The notes under the pieces were generated by a model, which was not told the DNA's origin, made no database searches, and saw only the letters and a list, made by a program, of their open reading frames with translations. The translations under genes and the position numbers were made by a program. Positions 1-8,288 of a DNA stretch of 64,000 nt are shown here, piece after piece. The DNA lies in assembly GCF_015709525.1 (NCBI RefSeq), contig NZ_JADNRA010000014.1:1-64000 (forward strand). The letters are read 5' to 3'. Within the stretch, counting starts at the first letter, position 1. The number at the start of each line of letters is the position of its first letter. This stretch comes from Methylocystis sp. L43 (GTDB lineage Bacteria > Pseudomonadota > Alphaproteobacteria > Rhizobiales > Beijerinckiaceae).

Positions 1-495
1 GCCGACAAACGCTTGAAGAAAAGCATCGCGCGCCTGCGCAAGGCGCTCGAAAAGGAACTCGCCGAACTCGACGGCGAGATCGACGATTATATGCGCGGCA
101 CGCCCGCCTGGGCCGAAAAGCAAGATCTGCTCGCCTCCGTTCCAGGCGTTGGGCCAGTGATTGCGCGCACGCTGATCGCCGAACTGCCGGAACTTGGCGC
201 GCTCGACCGCAGGCGAATCGCGGCGTTGGCCGGCCTTGCGCCCTACACCCGCCAATCCGGTCAATGGCGCGGCAAGAGCTTCATCGGCGGCGGCCGCAAG
301 ACCGTGCGCAGCATGCTCTTTCTCGGCGCCATGGTTGCCGCCCGTCACAACCCCGTCCTCAAGGCCTTCCGCGACAAACTCGTCGACAGCGGAAAGCCGA
401 AGATCGTCGCGCTCATCGCCGTCGCGAGAAAGCTCCTTACGATCCTTAACGCCATCATCAGGGACGCAAAGCCATGGCGCACACAAAACGCTTGA
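1..495 (+). mobile_element. IS110/IS116/IS902-family transposase, C-terminal part (cut by window edge)
   Basis: The frame is open from base 1, so the true start lies outside the window. The visible 164 residues match the C-terminal transposase_20 region of IS110-family enzymes: a helix-hairpin-helix-like SVPGVGPVIARTLIAELPEL, then GLAPYTRQSG, a GGGRKTVRS segment and the closing HNPVLKAF and ARKLLTILNAI stretches. In this family the N-terminal DEDD catalytic domain precedes this region, so it should lie upstream. IS110 elements lack classical terminal inverted repeats, so I cannot define the right end. A long palindrome begins 17 bases after the stop codon. Whether the element is intact cannot be judged here. 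Confidence 0.88.
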
Positions 496-511
496 TCGCC
501 AAGACAGTCGC

Positions 512-613
512 TGAGGAGCGTGCGCAGCACGAGTCTCGAAGGACGAGGAAACCCGTTTTCGCGTATTTTTCTTCACCCTCGTCCTTCGAGACGCCGCCTG
601 CGGCGGCTCCTCA
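512..613. repeat. Long interspersed palindromic repeat, family A, copy 1
   Basis: Two nested perfect inverted repeats: 512-519 pairs with 606-613 (8 bp), and the 16-bp arm 533-548 (GTCTCGAAGGACGAGG) pairs with 577-592. Between the arms on each side are short GC-rich hairpins (GTGCGCAGCAC on the left, GCCGCCTGCGGCG on the right). Related copies occur at 57291-57410 (full), 56065-56107 and 58450-58499 (half units). It resembles REP/BIME-type intergenic repeats and lies between the transposase end and the dac gene. Confidence 0.85.
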
Positions 614-667
614 GGATGAGGATGAGGAAAAAATCCTTCACCCGATTCCCCTGATCCTTTGAGATTC

Positions 668-2083
668 TCAGCTCTTGCCCGGTTCGGCGCCGGAGTGCGC
701 CTTCGAGGCCGCCGGCTTTTGCGCTGCGGCCGCTTTCGGCTTCGTCGCGCTTCTCGCCGCCTTGGGCTTGGGGGCTGGCTCGTCGGCGATGACGGCTTCG
801 ACCTTTACCGCGTCCGCCTTTGCCGCCTTGGCGGCGCGCGCCGCTTTCACGGCCTTGGCGTGTTTGGCGCGTCGCAGCGATACCGCGTCGGGCGCGGGCT
901 TGCTGATCGGCGAGGCGCTGGCGTCGCCGGGCTCAGGCTGCGACGCATAGGCGGCAAGATCAGGCTGCTCGCCGACAGGCGCTCCCGGCGCGCGGGCCCG
1001 CGCCACCGGCCCGGCGTATCCCGGCGCGCGTCCCACATAGACCGACACGGGCTCAAAACGCGGGCGCGGCAGGTGCGCGATCTCCTTGGCGTTCATCTGC
1101 TGCTGCGGAGCGCCGCCGAGCGTGTCGAGTAGCGGCACGCCTGAGCCGACGGGGACCGAGGCGTCCTCGATCTCCGCCATGAATTCAGCCGCCGCCGGGC
1201 CGCGGTGGTGGCACACGGACTCGCGCAAGTCGGGCGCCGCAGTTGGGCCGGAGCTGGGCAGGGACGCCAAAGAGGCGACGGCCGCGCCGCTCTGGAAGCC
1301 GCGATCGAGCAGGGCCGCCGTCTTCGCCGTGCGCAGAATCGGATTGGGCGCGCCGAGGACGACGGCGATCAAACGCCGGCCGCCGCGTGTGGCGGAGGCG
1401 ACAAGGTTAAATCCGGCCGAACACGTGAAACCCGTCTTCATGCCGTCGGCGCCGGCATAACGGCCGAGAAGATGGTTGTGCGTGGGGATGATCTGCTTGC
1501 CGAGCTGCATCGCGCCGATGTTGAACAGATTGGCGTGCTCGGGAAACTGCAGGTAGAGCGCGCGGCCGAGAATGGCGAGGTCGCGGGCCGACGTGACCTG
1601 CCGCGTATCGGGCAAGCCGTTGGGATTGACCCATATCGACTGCGTCATGCCGAGGGCGGCGGAGTGGCGGTTCATCTCGTCGGCGAAGGCCTCGACCGAG
1701 CCGGACACGCCTTCGGCGATGGCGACGGCGATGTCATTGGCGGATTTCACCATCAGCATGATGAGCGCATTTTGCAGGGTGACTTCCGAGCCGGGTCTGA
1801 AGCCCATCTTGGAAGGCGCCATGCTGCATGCGCGCGGCGACATCATCACCGGCGTTTCGAGCGAGATGCGCCCCTGGCGCACCGCGTCGAGCGCGACATA
1901 GGCCGTCATCAGCTTCGTCACTGAGGCGGGATACCAGGAGGTGGTCGCCTGCTCATGCGAGAGCACGGCGCCCGACGCGACATCGACGACGATTGACGGA
2001 GTCGCGCGGCTGGGCGCGGCGGCGCCAAACACCATCAACAATACGCTGGCCGCCGCAACCAAAGTGGACTTCGAGAAGATCAT
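668..2083 (-). CDS. Serine-type D-alanyl-D-alanine carboxypeptidase (peptidase S11, DacF/PBP5-like)
   Basis: Low-molecular-weight penicillin-binding protein that would trim the terminal D-Ala from peptidoglycan pentapeptides in the periplasm. The three active-site motifs are present: SVTK (S54, K57), SAN (114-116) and KTG (216-218). The ATG at 2083 gives an immediate signal peptide (MIFSKSTLVAAASVLLMVFG, cleavage near AAPSRA). An 18-residue GTG-started extension would bury it, so I chose 2083. The last 65 or so residues are an Ala/Lys/Pro-rich low-complexity tail replacing the usual amphipathic membrane anchor of PBP5. It appears monocistronic. Confidence 0.92.
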   Translation of the reverse strand: MIFSKSTLVAAASVLLMVFGAAAPSRATPSIVVDVASGAVLSHEQATTSWYPASVTKLMTAYVALDAVRQGRISLETPVMMSPRACSMAPSKMGFRPGSEVTLQNALIMLMVKSANDIAVAIAEGVSGSVEAFADEMNRHSAALGMTQSIWVNPNGLPDTRQVTSARDLAILGRALYLQFPEHANLFNIGAMQLGKQIIPTHNHLLGRYAGADGMKTGFTCSAGFNLVASATRGGRRLIAVVLGAPNPILRTAKTAALLDRGFQSGAAVASLASLPSSGPTAAPDLRESVCHHRGPAAAEFMAEIEDASVPVGSGVPLLDTLGGAPQQQMNAKEIAHLPRPRFEPVSVYVGRAPGYAGPVARARAPGAPVGEQPDLAAYASQPEPGDASASPISKPAPDAVSLRRAKHAKAVKAARAAKAAKADAVKVEAVIADEPAPKPKAARSATKPKAAAAQKPAASKAHSGAEPGKS

Positions 2084-2248
2084 CCGCCTAGCCCCATTAC
2101 CCGGCGCTGAACGCGCGGGATCGCTTGAAAACGCCACTTATATAATAGCGCCTGAGGCGCTTAGCCGGAATAGGCGTGGAATCGGGCGATTCGGGGGCGG
2201 TTGGTTATAAGCTGTTAACCATGACCTCAGGGAAAGCGCGCGCCGCCG

Positions 2249-2800
2249 TCACGGCTGAAGCGGGTGGTTTCGACGCGCGAGTTCTGGCCCGACAAGATGA
2301 TATCTCATCAGGAACTTCAGCGCACGGGTCCACGACTGGTCGGTTTCCCCGCGCAGATCCGTCTGCGAGATATGCGCCAGTTCTCCCGTGCGCGCGTCGC
2401 GAATGCGCAGTTCGAGATATTGCTCCATCACGCTGACTTTTCGAAAGAAGCAGACGAAGGACAGGTCTGCGCCGAGCCTGCGCGCAATGTCGGCGTCGCA
2501 GCCGTTGCACTTGCGCAGCCAATGGTCCTTGACCCTCTGATCCGTCGCCGCGCTTCCGTCGATGATCTCGAACAGGCCCGATTGGGCTAAGAGTTCCCGC
2601 GCCAGCGCGGTCATCCGCTGGAGGCGCGCGGTTTCTTCGGGGCTTTCCCCGGCGATCGGACCCCCGGCGGTGAAGTCGTCGAGCTCGATGTCGAAGACCG
2701 CGAGTTTGAACGGCGGAGATGATTGCGCACGCGCCGCGGCTCCGGTCGCGACTGTGATGAGCGCCGATAACAAGATGTGTGTGAGCGTCTTCTTGACCAT
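2249..2800 (-). CDS. DUF3280 family exported protein
   Basis: 183-residue protein with a signal peptide (MVKKTLTHILLSALITVATG, cleavage near ARAQ). The body begins with KLAVFDIELDDFTAGG and contains a conserved CNGCDADIARRLGADL segment with a CxxC motif, matching the DUF3280 family of unknown function. The ATG at 2800 is preceded by GGAG eight bases upstream; a longer frame would hide the signal peptide. It follows a response regulator and kinase on the same strand, with a 142-base gap carrying a palindrome that also precedes the kinase gene. I infer a role in the same sensory circuit, perhaps as a periplasmic partner. Confidence 0.75.
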   Translation of the reverse strand: MVKKTLTHILLSALITVATGAAARAQSSPPFKLAVFDIELDDFTAGGPIAGESPEETARLQRMTALARELLAQSGLFEIIDGSAATDQRVKDHWLRKCNGCDADIARRLGADLSFVCFFRKVSVMEQYLELRIRDARTGELAHISQTDLRGETDQSWTRALKFLMRYHLVGPELARRNHPLQP

Positions 2801-2878
2801 CGCCAGGCTCCGCTTTTGCAGTTCAAGGCGTAGCTGCGCGAAACGTTGAAAGCTTCGGCCTTTCGCCTGCGGCGGTCT

Positions 2879-2895
2879 GGGCAAATTGCCTTTGG
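2879..2895. promoter_or_regulatory. Candidate operator (shared palindrome, copy 1)
   Basis: GGGCAAATTGCCTTTGG, with the inverted repeat GGCAA-A-TTGCC. It lies 79 bases upstream of the DUF3280 start. The 14-base core GGGCAAATTGCCTT recurs at 5084-5097 upstream of the kinase-regulator unit. I saw no third copy in the window. Likely a site for the adjacent NarL-type regulator. Confidence 0.5.
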
Positions 2896-2942
2896 AGCGC
2901 TTCCCGATCACAAGGAATCATGTGATCGATTTGGAACCGGCT

Positions 2943-3599
2943 CTACGGAGCCGATGAGGTCGCCGACGCGTCGCCGACAAGTCCTGCGCCGATGGCGAGC
3001 CAGACGAGATGGGCGTCGGTGCGCGCGCCGATCTTGGATTTGATCTGATAGTGGTAGTTCTGAACGGTTTTCGGACTGAGATTTAAGATGCCGGCGATGT
3101 CCTCGGTCGTTCGGCCCGACGCGACGAGCCGCAAGATCTCCGTCTCTCTGGGGCCAAGCTCATCGACGAGCGCGCGGCTCTCGCCCAATCGCTCCGCGGC
3201 GATTTCGCGCGCGACATCGTCGCTGAGCGCCCGGCCGCCCTTGGAGACGATCGCCACGGCGCGGAGCAGCTCCGCGGCGTCGCTGCTTTTGGTGACATAG
3301 CCGGACGCGCCGGCCTCGAAGGCTTTCAGCGCAAAGGCCGCGCCGCTGTGCATGGTGAAGATCAGAATGCGCGCGCCCTTGTCCCACTGCCTGATGTGGC
3401 GGACCGCTTCGACGCCGCTCGCGCCGGGGAGAGAAAGGTCCATGATGACGATGTCGGGCGAAACCTTCCGATAGGCCTGATAGGCCTCCGCGGCGTTGAC
3501 GGCTTCGGCGACGATTCTGTAATCCGGCTGGCGCTCCAGGAGCCGCCGATATCCCTCCCGAACGATCGGGTGGTCGTCAACGAGAAGAATTGCGGTCAT
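2943..3599 (-). CDS. NarL/FixJ-type response regulator (MoxX/FlhR-like)
   Basis: 218 residues. The receiver domain (about 1-120) has the acidic pair in LLVDDHPIVREG, the phospho-acceptor D54 in IVIMDLSLPG, and the conserved Thr/Lys region (FTMHSG, YVTKSS). A LuxR-type helix-turn-helix follows at about 150-205 (LGPRETEILRLVASGRTTEDIA). It overlaps the upstream kinase gene by four bases (ATGA), so the two are co-transcribed and surely partners. The kinase type and DUF3280 neighbour suggest the MoxYX/FlhSR group that controls methanol/formaldehyde oxidation genes in methylotrophs; that assignment is inference. Confidence 0.88.
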   Translation of the reverse strand: MTAILLVDDHPIVREGYRRLLERQPDYRIVAEAVNAAEAYQAYRKVSPDIVIMDLSLPGASGVEAVRHIRQWDKGARILIFTMHSGAAFALKAFEAGASGYVTKSSDAAELLRAVAIVSKGGRALSDDVAREIAAERLGESRALVDELGPRETEILRLVASGRTTEDIAGILNLSPKTVQNYHYQIKSKIGARTDAHLVWLAIGAGLVGDASATSSAP

Positions 3600-4996
3600 G
3601 CGGGCGCCAGAGTTTTCATCGGCGCGGGCGCGACGGCGATGAGCGGAATGCGCGCGACGATGCGCACGCCTTTGGTGGCGTCGCTGATCGACAGACTTCC
3701 GCCAAAAGCCGCGATGCGCTCGCGAATTCCGAGAATGCCGTGGCCAGAGGCCGCCGCGAGGCGGGAGGCGTCGCCGCCGCCGTCATCCTCGACGGTCAGC
3801 GCGACGATCCGGTCGTCCGACGCCGCGCGCTCGACGCGCAGATAGACGTTTTTCGAGTCGCCGTGCCGCATGGCGTTGGTCAGGCACTCTTGCGCGATGC
3901 GATAGAGGCTCGTCGAAATCGTCTGGGGAAGGTCGGCGAGGTCGCCCGTGAGCCGCAGGTGGATGACCGCCTTTCGTCCCACTTTGGCGTTCCAGCTCGC
4001 CGCGAGCTGAACGAGACAGGCTTCGAGCCCAAGTTCATCGAGGTCTTGCGAGCGCAGCCGGGCAAGCGCGTCGCGCAGGGTGGTCATCATGCGCTTGGCG
4101 ACGCGCGCGATCGACCGCGCGTCCTCGGCGACGCCCCGATCAATCTTAGCCGCCGCCGTCTCGATCGAGCCGGCGAAGGCGAGCGTCGCCGTCAGGCACT
4201 GGCCGAATTCATCGTGAAGGTCGCGGGCGAGCGCGCGGCGCTCCTCTTCCTGAACTTCGAACAGCCGCTTCGTGAGCGCGGCGCGTTCCGCCGTCGTCCG
4301 CGCCAGCCGCTCGGCAAGGTCGTTGACCGCGCGCGCGATCAGGCCGAACTCCCCTTTCGTGATGGAGTTTAGCCGGGTGGCGTAATTCCCTTGCTCCAGC
4401 TGGCGCAGCCCGCGGACGATGGCCCGGGTCGGCGCCAGCGCATGGACGATGGCGACGGCCGCCAAGAGGCACATGCAGATCGCCATCGAGGCCGCAACGC
4501 CGACGATGATCGAGATCTGCCGCCAGGCCTGTCGGATGGCCGCGTCGGCGTCCGCCCTGACGAGGATGGCGCCGGTTTCCGGTTGCCGTACGGTCAAGTG
4601 CCGAACGATCGGCGGATGTGCGCCGAATATGCGCTCATAGGCCGCCGCAAACCATGCCGGCGCGGCGGAGCCGACGCCCTCGAGCTGACTGCAAAGGGTC
4701 CGCGGCTCTTCCTCCCCCGGCGCATAGCTGATGCAGACGCCCGGCGAAACGAGCTTCAAGGTCGAAAGCGACTCCCAGTCGGGAACGGGCAGAATCTTGT
4801 CGCGCCGCATGCTGCCCCGCCAGAGGATGGCCTGCCAGTAGAGATTTTCGAGGTGATGTGCGACGCGCTCGGCGGACGTCGCCGCTTCCGTTTCGATTGC
4901 GCGGTGCGCGTCGACCATCACCCACCCCGCGGTCAGCGTAAGGCAGATGAGCGTGATGCCGACAAGCTGCAAGACGAGCCGAACGATCAACCGCAT
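3596..4996 (-). CDS. Membrane histidine kinase, MoxY/NarX type
   Basis: 466 residues. TM1 (about 5-28), a periplasmic region (about 30-160) of the LapD/MoxY N-terminal kind, TM2 (about 162-186), HAMP-like linker, then a HisKA_3 dimerisation domain with H261 in RALARDLHDEFGQCL. The HATPase domain is at about 350-455, with N-box QECLTNAMRHG and G-box VEDDGGGD. NarX/UhpB-type kinases with this architecture sense periplasmic signals and phosphorylate NarL-type regulators. It is the first gene of the kinase-regulator pair. MoxY/FlhS homology is inferred from architecture and context. Confidence 0.87.
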   Translation of the reverse strand: MRLIVRLVLQLVGITLICLTLTAGWVMVDAHRAIETEAATSAERVAHHLENLYWQAILWRGSMRRDKILPVPDWESLSTLKLVSPGVCISYAPGEEEPRTLCSQLEGVGSAAPAWFAAAYERIFGAHPPIVRHLTVRQPETGAILVRADADAAIRQAWRQISIIVGVAASMAICMCLLAAVAIVHALAPTRAIVRGLRQLEQGNYATRLNSITKGEFGLIARAVNDLAERLARTTAERAALTKRLFEVQEEERRALARDLHDEFGQCLTATLAFAGSIETAAAKIDRGVAEDARSIARVAKRMMTTLRDALARLRSQDLDELGLEACLVQLAASWNAKVGRKAVIHLRLTGDLADLPQTISTSLYRIAQECLTNAMRHGDSKNVYLRVERAASDDRIVALTVEDDGGGDASRLAAASGHGILGIRERIAAFGGSLSISDATKGVRIVARIPLIAVAPAPMKTLAPA

Positions 4997-5083
4997 TGGC
5001 GCATTCCTCGACGAAAACCCGTCGCTCAGTAGAGCAGGAATCGAAACGAGGTCCAGCGCGCTTCATGCGCTTAGGCTCTGATC

Positions 5084-5099
5084 GGGCAAATTGCCTTGG
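5084..5099. promoter_or_regulatory. Candidate operator (shared palindrome, copy 2)
   Basis: GGGCAAATTGCCTTGG, 88 bases upstream of the kinase start, sharing its first 14 bases with the site at 2879-2892 upstream of DUF3280. The similar placement before both transcription units suggests autoregulation by the adjacent response regulator. Confidence 0.5.
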
Positions 5100-5229
5100 C
5101 GCGAGGGATTTGGATTCGTTTCAAAATTTCGGCGCGGCCGGGGCGGATATGCTAATGTGACGCCCATGCGGGTTGACGCCAGTGACGCTCTGGACGCTGC
5201 GTCCGGGCGACCCGTTTGTGGACTCGGTC

Positions 5230-6129
5230 GTGATCGACAAGCTTGAATTCCTCATCGCCGTCGCAAAAGAGAAGAGTTTTTCGCGCGCGGCGGAGATTTG
5301 CGGCGTCACCCAGCCCACGCTCTCGGCCGGCGTCAAGCAGCTCGAAGATTCGCTCGGCGTGTTGCTCGTCAATCGTTCCTCGCGCTTCCACGGGCTGACC
5401 GCCGAGGGCGAGCGGGTGCTCGAATGGGCGAAGCGCATCGTCGGCGATGCGCGCGCGATGCGCCAGGAAGTTCGCACGCTCAAGGAAGGCCTTACCGGCC
5501 AGCTGAAGATCGCCGTCATCCCGACTGCGCTTGGCATCGTCTCGGCGCTGACGACGCCCTATCGCGAGAAGCATCCGGCGGTGCGCTTTTCCGTGATCTC
5601 CGCGTCGTCGAGCGAGGTGCTGACCATGCTCGACAATCTTGAGATCGACGCCGGCATCACTTATCTTGACAATGAGCCGCTTGGCCGCGTGCGCACGGTG
5701 CCGCTCTGCTCCGAACGCTACCGGCTGCTGACCTTCGCCGACAATCCGCTCGGGAACCGCGACCGGGTGACATGGGCCGAGGTCGGACGCATCGATCTCT
5801 GTCTGCTCACGCCGGACATGCAGAACCGTCGCATCGTCGAGCAGCTCATTCGCAAGGGTGGGTCGGAGCCGGTGCCGATTCTCGAGTCGAACGATGTCAT
5901 CTTGCTGTTCGACCATGTGAGATCCGGCCGCTGGGCGACGGTGCTGCCGGAGAAGCTCGCGAAGACCCTAAACGTGGCGGCGCCGTTACGTTCGATTCCC
6001 ATCGTTGAACCGGAGGCTGTGCATGAAATCGGCCTTGTGGCGCCGCAGCGCGAACCGGTGATCCCGCTGGTCGCCGCCTTGGTCTCGGAGGCCAAAAAGC
6101 TTGCCGAAAGCCACACGCTGGATGGTTGA
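5230..6129 (+). CDS. LysR-family regulator of the formate dehydrogenase operon (FdsR-like)
   Basis: Classic LysR protein of about 299 residues: N-terminal winged helix-turn-helix beginning IDKLEFLIAVAKEKSFSRAA with VTQPTLSAGVKQLEDSLG as recognition region, then a periplasmic-binding-protein-like effector domain (from about residue 90). The GTG at 5230 starts exactly where LysR proteins usually do. In-frame GTG 5218 and TTG 5173 are alternatives, and no convincing ribosome-binding site separates them. It sits 125 bases upstream of fdsG in the same direction, with a T-N11-A palindrome at its own stop codon. Control of the fds operon is inferred from position. Confidence 0.85.
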   Translation: MIDKLEFLIAVAKEKSFSRAAEICGVTQPTLSAGVKQLEDSLGVLLVNRSSRFHGLTAEGERVLEWAKRIVGDARAMRQEVRTLKEGLTGQLKIAVIPTALGIVSALTTPYREKHPAVRFSVISASSSEVLTMLDNLEIDAGITYLDNEPLGRVRTVPLCSERYRLLTFADNPLGNRDRVTWAEVGRIDLCLLTPDMQNRRIVEQLIRKGGSEPVPILESNDVILLFDHVRSGRWATVLPEKLAKTLNVAAPLRSIPIVEPEAVHEIGLVAPQREPVIPLVAALVSEAKKLAESHTLDG

Positions 6130-6144
6130 TAGGATCGCCCTATC
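6128..6144. promoter_or_regulatory. Candidate LysR-type binding site upstream of fdsG
   Basis: GATAGG-ATCGC-CCTATC is a perfect 6-bp inverted repeat containing the LysR signature T-N11-A (TAGGATCGCCCTA). It overlaps the lysR stop codon and lies about 110 bases before the fdsG start, a usual activator position. Confidence 0.5.
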
Positions 6145-6254
6145 GCACAACGGATGGTCGCTATTGATCGGGCCTTGGATTTCCGGCACTGTTCTCGGAA
6201 TTAGTCTAAATAGGACGACCGCATATGCGCAACGTCCAGGCTGAAAGGGAAGAA

Positions 6255-6728
6255 ATGTCTGGCGCTGCTCAGTATAGCGACGAGCGCGCGCGGGAGATCA
6301 TCGCCGCCCATATGGGTCTCGAGGGACCCGCGATGCCCATTCTGCACGCGCTTCAAAAAGAATTCGGCTATGTGCCCGACGCCGCCGTCAAGGAAATGGC
6401 TGAGGCGCTCAATATTTCGCGCGCCGAAATGCATGGCGTCGTCACCTTTTATCACGACTTCCATCGCGCCCCGCACGGACGCCATACGCTGAAGATCTGC
6501 CGGGCCGAATCCTGTCAATCGATGGGGGCGGAGCGACAGGCGCGGGCGTTTCTCGACAAGTTGAAGCTCGACTGGGGCGGAACGACGCCGGATGGCGCCC
6601 TCTCGGTCGAGGCGGTGTATTGTTTGGGACTGTGCGCCCATAGCCCTTCAGCGCTTTATGACGGCGAGCCGATCGGCCGCGTCGACGCTGAAATACTTGA
6701 TGAAATCGCCGCGGAGGCGCGCGACTGA
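6255..6728 (+). CDS. fdsG: NAD-dependent formate dehydrogenase, gamma subunit
   Basis: 157-residue NuoE-like [2Fe-2S] subunit that passes electrons within the soluble molybdenum formate dehydrogenase FdsABG(D). The fold signature EFGYVPDAAVKEMAEALN and GVVTFYHDF is followed by cysteines in CRAESCQSMG and CLGLCAHSP, which bind the cluster. I chose the ATG at 6255 because AGGGA lies seven bases upstream; an in-frame ATG at 6225 lacks such a site. First gene of fdsG-fdsB-fdsA-fdhD-fdsD, overlapping fdsB by one base. Confidence 0.93.
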   Translation: MSGAAQYSDERAREIIAAHMGLEGPAMPILHALQKEFGYVPDAAVKEMAEALNISRAEMHGVVTFYHDFHRAPHGRHTLKICRAESCQSMGAERQARAFLDKLKLDWGGTTPDGALSVEAVYCLGLCAHSPSALYDGEPIGRVDAEILDEIAAEARD

Positions 6729-8278
6729 TGGTGAAGCTTTACATCCCGCTGGACATGGCCGCCGTCGCGATGGGCGCCGACAAACTCGCCGCCGCCGTCG
6801 CGCAAGAGGCCGCAGCCCGCGGCGAAACAGTCGAGATCGTCAGAAACGGCTCGCGTGGAATGCTCTGGCTCGAGCCCCTGATTGAGGTGGAGACTCCCGC
6901 GGGCCGTGTCGGTTATGGGCCGGCCAAGGTCAAGGACGTCGCGTCGCTGTTCGACGCCGGGTTCCTGCGCGGCGGCGCGCATCTGCTGAACATCGGGATC
7001 GTCGACGAACATCCCTGGATGAAGAAGCAGAACCGCGTCACCTTCGTCCGTTGCGGCGTCATCGATCCGCTGTCGGTCGCCGAATATGAGGCGCATGAGG
7101 GATTCAAGGGCCTCAAGCGCGCCTTCGAGATCGGGCCCGTGGCCGTCGTCGAAGAAGTCACGAAGTCCGGCCTGCGCGGCCGCGGCGGCGCGGGCTTTCC
7201 GACAGGCATCAAATGGAAGACGGTGGCGGACTGTCCGCCGGGCCAGAAATATGTGGTCGTCAACGCCGACGAGGGCGATTCCGGCACTTTCGCCGACCGC
7301 ATGATCATGGAGGGCGATCCGCTCTCGCTGATCGAAGGCATGCTCATTTGCGGATACGCCGTCGGCGCCTCCAAGGGCTATGTCTATCTGCGTTCCGAAT
7401 ACCCGATCGTCGCCAAGGTCTTTCAGGCGGCGATCGAGAAGGCGCTTGAGGCAGGCTGGCTCGGCAAGAACATCAAGGGCTCGGGTTTCGACTTCGACGT
7501 CGAACTGCGCATCGGCGCCGGCGCTTATGTTTGCGGCGAGGAGACCTCGCTGCTCGAATCTCTCGAGGGCAAGCGCGGCATCGTGCGCGCCAAGCCGCCG
7601 CTGCCGGCCCATGTCGGGCTCTTCGGCAAGCCGACGGTCATCAACAATGTGCTGTCCATGGCCACCATCCCGATGATCATGGAGAAGGGCGCGAAGCATT
7701 ACGCCGATCTCGGCGTCGGCCGCTCGCGCGGCACTATGCCGCTGCAGATCGCCGGCAACGTCAAATATGGCGGCCTTTTCGAGACGGACTTCGGAATTCC
7801 GCTGGGCGTGGTCGTCAACGAGATCGGCGGCGGCACCCGCTCGGGTCGTCCCGTCCGGGCGGTTCAGGTCGGCGGTCCGCTCGGCGCCTATGTGCCCGTG
7901 TCGCTTTTCGACCTTCCGATCGACTATGAAGCCTTCGCGGCCAAGGACAGTCTCATCGGCCATGGCGGCCTCGTCGTTTTCGACGACACCGTCGACATGG
8001 CCTGGATGGCGCGCTTTGGCATGGAGTTCTGCGCCATCGAAAGCTGCGGCAAATGCACGCCGTGCCGACTCGGATCGACGCGCGGCGTCGAGACGATCGA
8101 CAAGATTCGCAACGGCATGGACGTCGATGCGAATATCGAGCTCCTCAAGGATCTCTGCCACACGATGAAGTTTGGCTCGCTCTGTGCATTGGGCGGCTTT
8201 GCGCCGTATCCGGTCGAGAGCGCGCTTCGACATTTTCCCGAGGACTTCCGCAAGCCGGCCCTTGAAGCCGCCGAGTGA
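6728..8278 (+). CDS. fdsB: NAD-dependent formate dehydrogenase, beta subunit (FMN, NADH site)
   Basis: 516-residue NuoF-like subunit where NAD+ is reduced. An N-terminal thioredoxin-like [2Fe-2S]-type domain (about 1-110) precedes the flavin domain with GRGGAGFPTGIKW, NADEGDSGTF and GAGAYVCGEETSLLESLEG, which form the FMN and NADH pocket. The C-terminal ESCGKCTPCRLGS, with a later cysteine (GSLCALGG), ligates a [4Fe-4S] cluster. The start codon overlaps the fdsG stop by one base, and fdsA follows after ten bases. Confidence 0.94.
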   Translation: MVKLYIPLDMAAVAMGADKLAAAVAQEAAARGETVEIVRNGSRGMLWLEPLIEVETPAGRVGYGPAKVKDVASLFDAGFLRGGAHLLNIGIVDEHPWMKKQNRVTFVRCGVIDPLSVAEYEAHEGFKGLKRAFEIGPVAVVEEVTKSGLRGRGGAGFPTGIKWKTVADCPPGQKYVVVNADEGDSGTFADRMIMEGDPLSLIEGMLICGYAVGASKGYVYLRSEYPIVAKVFQAAIEKALEAGWLGKNIKGSGFDFDVELRIGAGAYVCGEETSLLESLEGKRGIVRAKPPLPAHVGLFGKPTVINNVLSMATIPMIMEKGAKHYADLGVGRSRGTMPLQIAGNVKYGGLFETDFGIPLGVVVNEIGGGTRSGRPVRAVQVGGPLGAYVPVSLFDLPIDYEAFAAKDSLIGHGGLVVFDDTVDMAWMARFGMEFCAIESCGKCTPCRLGSTRGVETIDKIRNGMDVDANIELLKDLCHTMKFGSLCALGGFAPYPVESALRHFPEDFRKPALEAAE

Positions 8279-8288
8279 GGTAGCCGCC

